DNA from: Gammaproteobacteria bacterium
GTDB lineage: Bacteria; Pseudomonadota; Gammaproteobacteria; DSM-16500
Reading direction: 5' to 3'
Length of the DNA stretch: 11,801 nucleotides
Assembly: GCA_021323555.1 (NCBI GenBank)
Contig: JAJONP010000054.1
Location: 1 to 11,801, forward strand
Position numbers and translations under genes: made by a program. Of the stretch, positions 7,406-11,801 are shown one piece after another (position 1 is the stretch's first letter; every line of letters begins with the position of its first letter). Below the pieces are notes generated by a model. It ran no database searches. It saw only the letters and a program-made list of their open reading frames with translations, and was not told the DNA's origin.

Positions 7406-8718
7406 TGACGTAACGCCTTCATTTGTTCTACTCGTTGCTGAATTAATTCCGTTGTACCAATATCTGTTCGATGAAATAATTTTCCAGTAATGCGATTCAT
7501 TTCTGCTTCTGCTATTTTTTCAGCCGCGCTAATCGTATCAGCAACACCCACGACAGCCACTGCACGCGAGCCTGTCGCATATAATTTTCCTGAACGCTCG
7601 TCAACGCTTGCAAAATACAATTGTTCTTTGTTTTGAACAGCAGACACATCAATACATTCATTTTTCAGTGGATGTTCGGGATAACCTTCTGGAACAGCAT
7701 ACTTACACACTGTGGCTAAAGGCGAAAATCGTATAGGTATTGATTGTAATCGACCTGCCGCAAGCGCCTGGCAAATCGTCACAAAATCTGTTTCTAAAAT
7801 AGCTAAGACATTCATTGCTTCAGGATCGCCAAAACGCGCATTGTATTCAATCAATTTCACACCGTCTTTTGTTACTATGAAACTACCGTATAAAATACCA
7901 ATATATCTTTCACGAAATTCGGCTGTTAATGCATCCAATACTGCTTCGTTAATATGCTTTGCAGCATTCATATCTTTTTCAGTTAAGAAAGGTAACAGAT
8001 GATTCGCATCGGAATAACTACCCATGCCGCCTGTATTAGGCCCTTTATCACCATTCAACGCCCGTTTATGATCTTGCACGAGAGGCATAGGAACTAATGT
8101 GTTCCCATCACAAAAACAAAGCATTGAAAATTCCTGGCCTATTAATTTTTCTTCAATGACAAAAGACTGCTCCTTTTTCTGTAAGTCTTCGCAAAATTGA
8201 TAGGCTTCCTCAATCGAATGCAAATGATCTCCTGCCACTTTAACGCCTTTGCCACCCATCAACCCATTGGCTTTCACAACATAATTCCCATCGCCCAATT
8301 TATTGAGAAACTCTTTTACGCCCGCTAAGCTATTAAACACTCGGTAGTCAGGCGAACCTGTTATAGTGTATTTTTTTAATAAATCGCGTGTAAATGCTTT
8401 GCTTGTTTCGATTTGGGCTAATTTCTTTGTAGGGCCAATCACTGCAATCCCACTTTGCCAGAAGACATCGGCAAGGCCACTTTCAAGCGGCGCTTCAGGC
8501 CCAATAATCGCCAAATTAATTTGCCATTGGGATGCAAGATGCAGAATCACTTCAATATCACTCAGATCATCCCCTAGCCAATACTCTTTGGTATAGCGAG
8601 AAATACCTGGATTATTGGTTGTTGCACAACAAAAAATAAGAGGATTTTGTGAAGAACGCTGCAATGCTTTCACAATCGCATGTTCGCGCGCGCCTGATCC
8701 AATCACGAGAATATTCAT
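7393..8718 (-). CDS. purD: Phosphoribosylamine-glycine ligase (GAR synthetase)
   Basis: PurD joins phosphoribosylamine and glycine using ATP, step two of purine synthesis. The 441 residues cover the full fold: N-terminal MNILVIGSGAREHAI (residues 1-15), IIGPEAPLESGLAD (71-84), the ATP-grasp domain with VVKANGLMGGKGV (147-159), HKRALNGDKGPNTGGMG (217-233) and the metal/ATP-binding LIEYNARFGDPEAM (289-302), then a C-terminal domain with YAVPEGYP. The GSGAREH and YNARFGDPEAMNVL wording resembles the subgroup that includes archaeal enzymes more than the E. coli GNGGREH and RFGDPETQ forms; this is a recollection of family patterns, not an alignment. The ATG overlaps the purF stop (ATGA, 4 nt), and its own end overlaps the purN start by 13 nt, so translation is probably coupled along purF-purD-purN. 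Confidence 0.96.
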   Translation of the reverse strand: MNILVIGSGAREHAIVKALQRSSQNPLIFCCATTNNPGISRYTKEYWLGDDLSDIEVILHLASQWQINLAIIGPEAPLESGLADVFWQSGIAVIGPTKKLAQIETSKAFTRDLLKKYTITGSPDYRVFNSLAGVKEFLNKLGDGNYVVKANGLMGGKGVKVAGDHLHSIEEAYQFCEDLQKKEQSFVIEEKLIGQEFSMLCFCDGNTLVPMPLVQDHKRALNGDKGPNTGGMGSYSDANHLLPFLTEKDMNAAKHINEAVLDALTAEFRERYIGILYGSFIVTKDGVKLIEYNARFGDPEAMNVLAILETDFVTICQALAAGRLQSIPIRFSPLATVCKYAVPEGYPEHPLKNECIDVSAVQNKEQLYFASVDERSGKLYATGSRAVAVVGVADTISAAEKIAEAEMNRITGKLFHRTDIGTTELIQQRVEQMKALRQCCV

Positions 8719-10193
8719 ACGGTTTTTCTTTCCTCAATACGTTTTTTTTCCAAGGCTTGAATTTTTTCTTCTGTGATATGACCTGTCACATACCATCCAT
8801 CCATGCAAGCCATACAAGCCCGCTCAATAGAATGGTCTCCTTTTCGCGTTACTGCTTCCATAAGATCCTCTGGCGTTTGATAAAGTAAGCGATCTACTTC
8901 TAAATAACGTAAAATTTCAGAAGAGGTATAATTTGCTGCGATAAGCTCTGCGCGAGAAGGGATATCAATACCATAAAAACAAGGATTAATAATCGGAGGA
9001 CATGTCGACACAAAATAAATTTCTTTGGCACCAAATTCACGTACCATTCGCACAATTTCACGGCTCGTTGTCCCTCGGACAATACTATCATCTAAAATAA
9101 GCACTTTTTTATCTTGAATTTCTGATTTTTGTGGCGTTAATTTATAGCGCACGCTACGCTGACGTTCTTCGCCATCTGGCATGATAAACGTGCGGCCAAT
9201 AAAAGGATTTTTGTAAAGTCCTTCAGAATAACGCACACCTAATTCATGTGCAAATGATAACGCTGCTGTGTTAGATGTAAAAGGCGCAGGAATAACAACA
9301 TCGGGCAGAATGTCTGGATACTCTGTCAGCCAGCGTCTTGCAAGATTTTGCCCCATATGTAATCGTGCTCGATAAACCCCAACTCCATTAAGCATCGAAT
9401 CAGGTCGAGCAAAATAAACATATTCAAAAATACACGGTGTAAATTGTTTTTTCTCCACTCTTTTTCGATATAACTCACCCGAACGATTCACATAAACCAC
9501 TTCACCTGGCTGTACATCACCTACAGGTTTAAACCCCAGCGCATAGAACATGGTTGTTTCGGATGCGAAAATATAGTCTTTTTTTCCATCCGCATTAATG
9601 CGTTCACCCATCACCAAAGGGCGGATACCATGCGGATCACGGAAAGCGACTAATCCTTTACCGATAATCGCACTGACAACAGAATAAGAACCTTTTGCAC
9701 GTGAAAAAATATTTTTAATAGCCGAGCTAATCGTTTCAAAAAATCCTGCGCCATCATCCATTTCAGTAGAGGTTTGATCTAAGCCATCCGCTAATAAATG
9801 CAATAATACTTCAGAATCAATACCTGAATTCAAATGCCGATGCTTTTTCTGAGTCAATTCTTGCGCTAATTCATGATAATTCACCAGATTTCCATTATGT
9901 GCAATAGCAATACCGCGCGGGCTTCCAATCCAAAAAGGTTGTACGCTCGTTATATCATACCCACCCGCAGTGGGATATCGTGTATGACCAATGCCTATCT
10001 GGCCTTTCAGATGCTTTATATTCTCTGAATGAAAAATTTCCCGCACCAATCCAAGACCCTGTTTAGTATAAAATCGCTCGTTACACGTCAAAATTCCTGC
10101 TGCATCCTGCCCGCGATGTTGTAAATGAATCAAACTATCGTAAATTTCCGCCGCCACAGAGGTATGACTATAAATACCCACTATCCCGCACAT
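8715..10193 (-). CDS. purF: Amidophosphoribosyltransferase, Fe-S cluster type
   Basis: PurF makes 5-phosphoribosylamine from PRPP and glutamine, the committed step of purine synthesis. The 492 residues begin MCGIVGIY, so Cys2 becomes the N-terminal nucleophile of the glutaminase domain after Met removal. Further glutaminase motifs are LQHRGQDAAGI (24-34), GIGHTRYPTAG (67-77) and AHNGNLVNY (98-106). The phosphoribosyltransferase domain has the PRPP loop VLILDDSIVRGTT (364-376). Cysteines at 254 (TPCIFEYVYFARPD), 405 (NPCFYGID), 460 and 463 (ACMAC) sit where the Bacillus subtilis enzyme binds a [4Fe-4S] cluster. E. coli PurF lacks this full set. No long propeptide precedes Cys2, unlike the B. 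subtilis precursor. It is the first gene of the cluster, with AGGA 9 nt upstream of the ATG and a 209-bp divergent region ahead of it. Confidence 0.97.
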   Translation of the reverse strand: MCGIVGIYSHTSVAAEIYDSLIHLQHRGQDAAGILTCNERFYTKQGLGLVREIFHSENIKHLKGQIGIGHTRYPTAGGYDITSVQPFWIGSPRGIAIAHNGNLVNYHELAQELTQKKHRHLNSGIDSEVLLHLLADGLDQTSTEMDDGAGFFETISSAIKNIFSRAKGSYSVVSAIIGKGLVAFRDPHGIRPLVMGERINADGKKDYIFASETTMFYALGFKPVGDVQPGEVVYVNRSGELYRKRVEKKQFTPCIFEYVYFARPDSMLNGVGVYRARLHMGQNLARRWLTEYPDILPDVVIPAPFTSNTAALSFAHELGVRYSEGLYKNPFIGRTFIMPDGEERQRSVRYKLTPQKSEIQDKKVLILDDSIVRGTTSREIVRMVREFGAKEIYFVSTCPPIINPCFYGIDIPSRAELIAANYTSSEILRYLEVDRLLYQTPEDLMEAVTRKGDHSIERACMACMDGWYVTGHITEEKIQALEKKRIEERKTV

Positions 10194-10402
10194 AAATTCC
10201 TATCCTGAGTGTCTTAAATTAAGTTTTGAATGATAAAGGAATTGGAGCCTGAATTAAATTTATTTCTGTAAGAATTCTGATGCATTGCCTACCCTATCAA
10301 TTTATGTTAATCTCGTGCCCTAGAAAATCTATTAATACATTTTAATGATATAGATATCTAAAAAATATTTTTTAAATTTAGAATCATAGGAGATATTGTT
10401 TT
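10194..10402. promoter_or_regulatory. Divergent promoter region between purF and the membrane-protein gene
   Basis: This 209-bp AT-rich region must hold promoters for both divergent genes. On the plus strand a weak pair, TTGCCT (about 10286) and TAATCT 17 nt on, is possible. I could not find strong consensus promoters. No sequence resembling the E. coli PurR operator (ACGCAAACGTTTTCGT) is visible. Close to the plus-strand gene are adjoining palindromes: TAGATATCTA (10351-10360), AAAAAATATTTTTT (10360-10373) and TAAATTTA (10373-10380), followed by AGGAG at 10388-10392, 10 nt before the ATG. Confidence 0.5.
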
Positions 10403-11263
10403 ATGGCAAAAAATCAGTTTATTTCATTATGCAGCGGCTTTTTTTCCAAGGCAGCTGATTACACTGGAGAAAAAGTCGCTCCACGCGTAGAGTCTTTAGC
10501 AGCAGGTACAGCTTTAGCAGCCGCTGCCACGAGCCCCCTCAACCTACTCAATGCAGCCATGCAAGGGTTTAATACAACCAGCTCTACAATGACTAACCTA
10601 ATAGGAATTGCAGGACAAGCCCTGCCTATCACAGGACTGGTAGAAGGCGCGATCAGGGCAGCGCGTGGGATGATTAACATGGGATTAGATCTAAAGTTTT
10701 ATCTCCTATCTAATAAGGAAGAAGCGTTTAAAAAAAGGTTTGAAAATGGCTTCCTATCAACATTTGCCTCAAATCTTTTTGAAGCCGCTCAAGGCAGTGT
10801 TTTACTGTATTATGGCAAACTGGCATTCCAAGCTGGCAGCTCTGCAACGATGTTCTATGGGTTTTTCATAGCTCGCGCTATAAGTTTATTGACTGATATT
10901 GTTTCTCTTCTTAAAGACGGGAATAAATTAGAATCTTCCCAGCTTGATTCGTTCCAGAGACAGCTGTTTGAGAAAAAATGTTTAGATGTTTTATTCAAAG
11001 CTATCGAAGTTACTGGATGGGCTTTGCTAATGTCAGGTGCGCCTATCGGAGGCATCTTCTTGGCCGCTGCTCTGATGTATCAAGCGTATAAAGCAATGGC
11101 TCCTAAGCCTCTTACAGCTAACGAGGGGCAACAAGCTTACCAGGTTTCGCAGAGGCTGCTACAACAATCTGATGATGAACAACTTCTTGAGGGGATTCAA
11201 GATTCCGACAATAAGGGCTTGCGCGTGCAACCAAACACGCCCTCCCGGCAGCAGACTAGATAG
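10403..11263 (+). CDS. Unrecognised hydrophobic protein, probably membrane-associated
   Basis: A 286-residue protein I do not recognise. The start is well supported: AGGAG lies 10 nt upstream of ATG. There is no signal peptide at the N terminus. Hydrophobic, Ala/Gly-rich stretches lie at about residues 32-54, 62-92, 128-168 and 203-232 and could form membrane or membrane-inserting helices, separated by a charged segment (SNKEEAFKKRFENG, 103-116) and another around 171-193. The last 50 residues are polar and rich in Gln, Asp and Glu (QQSDDEQLLEG), a soluble tail. The gene stands alone: it is divergent from purF and followed by more than 500 bp of repeats. Membrane-inserting proteins with acidic or polar C termini are common among type IV secreted proteins of intracellular gammaproteobacteria, but that is only an analogy. 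An ordinary inner-membrane protein is equally possible. Confidence 0.8.
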   Translation: MAKNQFISLCSGFFSKAADYTGEKVAPRVESLAAGTALAAAATSPLNLLNAAMQGFNTTSSTMTNLIGIAGQALPITGLVEGAIRAARGMINMGLDLKFYLLSNKEEAFKKRFENGFLSTFASNLFEAAQGSVLLYYGKLAFQAGSSATMFYGFFIARAISLLTDIVSLLKDGNKLESSQLDSFQRQLFEKKCLDVLFKAIEVTGWALLMSGAPIGGIFLAAALMYQAYKAMAPKPLTANEGQQAYQVSQRLLQQSDDEQLLEGIQDSDNKGLRVQPNTPSRQQTR

Positions 11264-11366
11264 AAGAGATAGTGGTGGAAATGCTACGAGCTTTCTTGGC
11301 GCCGGGAGCCAAAGGTCATAGAAAGCGTTAGCTAATTCCAGTGCTTTATTCATATCAATATATTAT

Positions 11367-11405
11367 CCGGAGTTAAGAGCGTACAAACTTCGCTTTTAAC
11401 TCTGG
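11367..11405. terminator. 15-bp-stem hairpin downstream of the membrane-protein gene
   Basis: Arms 11367-11381 and 11391-11405 (CCGGAGTTAAGAGCG with CGCTTTTAACTCTGG) pair at all 15 positions with two G-U wobbles, around a 9-nt loop. It begins 103 nt after the stop codon at 11261-11263. No T-run follows on either strand, so it may be a factor-dependent terminator, an mRNA 3' end stabiliser or a repeat rather than a classical intrinsic terminator. Confidence 0.45.
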
Positions 11406-11425
11406 CCTAATTGAAAATCTTAGCT

Positions 11426-11462
11426 CCAGGGCAATCGCACTAAAATTTGTGATTTTAAGTAA
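11426..11462 (+). repeat. Direct repeat flanking the composite inverted repeat, copy 1
   Basis: Starts CCAGGGCAATCGCACT and ends TTTTAAGTAA. It matches copy 2 at 11628-11664 in 30 of 37 positions by eye. The two copies lie in the same orientation on either side of the 11485-11628 inverted repeat. Confidence 0.75.
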
Positions 11463-11484
11463 CAGTGTCAAGCTGCTTAAGATC

Positions 11485-11628
11485 GTCCCCTCTCCCGGAA
11501 CGCAGTGAGGGGAGAGGGCTAGGGTGAGGGTAAAAATGATTCATTATTAGATGAATCAGCGCTAGCTTTTGCACTCTGCCCTCACCCTGCCCTTCTTCCC
11601 TCGCAAAAAACCCTCCGGGAGAGGGGAC
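11485..11628. repeat. Composite inverted repeat of the CCCTCTCCC/GGGTGAGGG kind
   Basis: Outer arms GTCCCCTCTCCCGGA (11485-11499) and TCCGGGAGAGGGGAC (11614-11628) are perfect 15-bp complements. Inner arms 11507-11530 and 11579-11602 (both reading AGGGTGAGGG at the core in opposite orientation) pair nearly completely, and a TGATTCAT/ATGAATCA hairpin (11537-11558) sits near the apex. Intergenic elements with these motifs are widespread in gammaproteobacterial genomes. It has no coding capacity. Confidence 0.8.
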
Positions 11629-11664
11629 CAGGGCAACCGCACTGGAATTTTAGGTTTTAGGTAA
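11628..11664 (+). repeat. Direct repeat flanking the composite inverted repeat, copy 2
   Basis: Starts CCAGGGCAACCGCACT and ends TTTTAGGTAA, about 81% identical to copy 1. Its first base coincides with the end of the inverted repeat, so the two structures abut exactly on this side, whereas copy 1 ends 22 bp before the left arm. Confidence 0.75.
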
Positions 11665-11708
11665 ATAAAAAATCAGTCTGATCTTTTTGAAGAGGCATGC
11701 ACCCCCGC

Positions 11709-11772
11709 ACCGTCATTGCGAGGCGGCATTGTTGCGTGGATATTTTTTAAAAGTAACCATCGCCTCTTTTTT
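11709..11772 (+). repeat. REP-like fragment with possible terminator
   Basis: CACCGTCATTGCGAGG is the beginning of a commonly seen REP-type intergenic repeat. Here the usual complementary half is not recognisable. GAGGCG (11720-11725) can pair with CGCCTC (11761-11766), which is followed directly by six T's, giving a weak terminator-like shape with a long 35-nt loop. Both readings are tentative. Confidence 0.35.
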
Positions 11773-11801
11773 ATTTTATCTCTCTATAAAAATTAGACAG
11801 T

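Larger units (their letters stand above)
11264..11801. other. Repeat-rich noncoding region at the right edge
   Basis: No supported gene lies in these 538 bp. It contains, in order, a 15-bp-stem hairpin (11367-11405), a 37-bp sequence present twice in direct orientation (11426-11462 and 11628-11664), a 144-bp inverted repeat between them (11485-11628), and a REP-like CACCGTCATTGCGAGG segment (11709-11724) followed by a T-rich stretch. A 64-codon minus-strand ORF (11159-11353) overlaps the preceding gene and is not convincing. Confidence 0.7.

Noticed and set aside
10194..10402. PurR-type operator or purine riboswitch in front of purF
   Set aside because: No ACGCAAACGTTTTCGT-like site was found, and I could not recognise the conserved core of a purine or PRPP riboswitch in the roughly 200 nt available.
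11159..11353. Minus-strand 64-codon ORF beginning MNKALELANAFYDLWLP
   Set aside because: Its second half is antisense to the 3' end of the membrane-protein gene, the only ribosome-site-like sequence is too far upstream, and I know no family that matches. It could be a gene fragment, but the sequence does not support calling it.
1..11801. tRNA, rRNA, transposase, phage or toxin-antitoxin genes
   Set aside because: None could be recognised on either strand. All long frames are accounted for by the eight genes listed.

Overview
The window looks like chromosome of a low-GC gammaproteobacterium. The proteins of purine synthesis and the serine hydroxymethyltransferase have bacterial/gammaproteobacterial features, intergenic DNA is very AT-rich, and spacers carry REP/MITE-like palindromes. 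Two flanking proteins have no recognisable domain and resemble the large helical-repeat and membrane-inserting proteins common in host-associated lineages such as Legionellales. That placement is an inference from style, not from a marker gene.

Layout. (1) Bases 1-2756, plus strand: the 3' part of a large unrecognised helical-repeat protein. Its reading frame is open through the left edge, so it is truncated by the window and does not start at the ATG at 225. It ends in a recent in-frame tandem duplication (2208-2690). (2) 2757-3310: AT-rich spacer with hairpins, ending in a 130-bp perfect-armed inverted repeat that abuts the glyA stop codon. (3) 3311-10193, minus strand: six housekeeping genes in the transcription order purF, purD, purN, purH, purE, glyA. 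purF/purD overlap by 4 nt, purD/purN by 13 nt, and purE/glyA are 6 nt apart. The purN-purH gap (121 bp) and the purH-purE gap (80 bp) each carry a small repeat element. (4) 10194-10402: divergent promoter region. (5) 10403-11263, plus strand: an unrecognised 286-residue hydrophobic protein. (6) 11264-11801: noncoding, rich in repeats (a 15-bp-stem hairpin, a 144-bp composite inverted repeat with flanking direct repeats, and a REP-like fragment).

Pathway logic. PurF makes phosphoribosylamine from PRPP and glutamine. PurD adds glycine. PurN formylates GAR. PurE acts at the AIR/CAIR step. PurH carries out the last two steps to IMP. GlyA converts serine to glycine plus methylene-THF, supplying both the glycine for PurD and the one-carbon units needed (as 10-formyl-THF) by PurN and PurH. 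purL, purM, purK, purC and purB are not in the window.

I did not find a convincing novel defence or mobile system. The most notable items are the truncated, recently duplicating repeat protein, the mobile-looking inverted-repeat element with a decayed copy inside the pur cluster, an Fe-S-type PurF, and an orphan membrane protein with a palindrome-rich leader.
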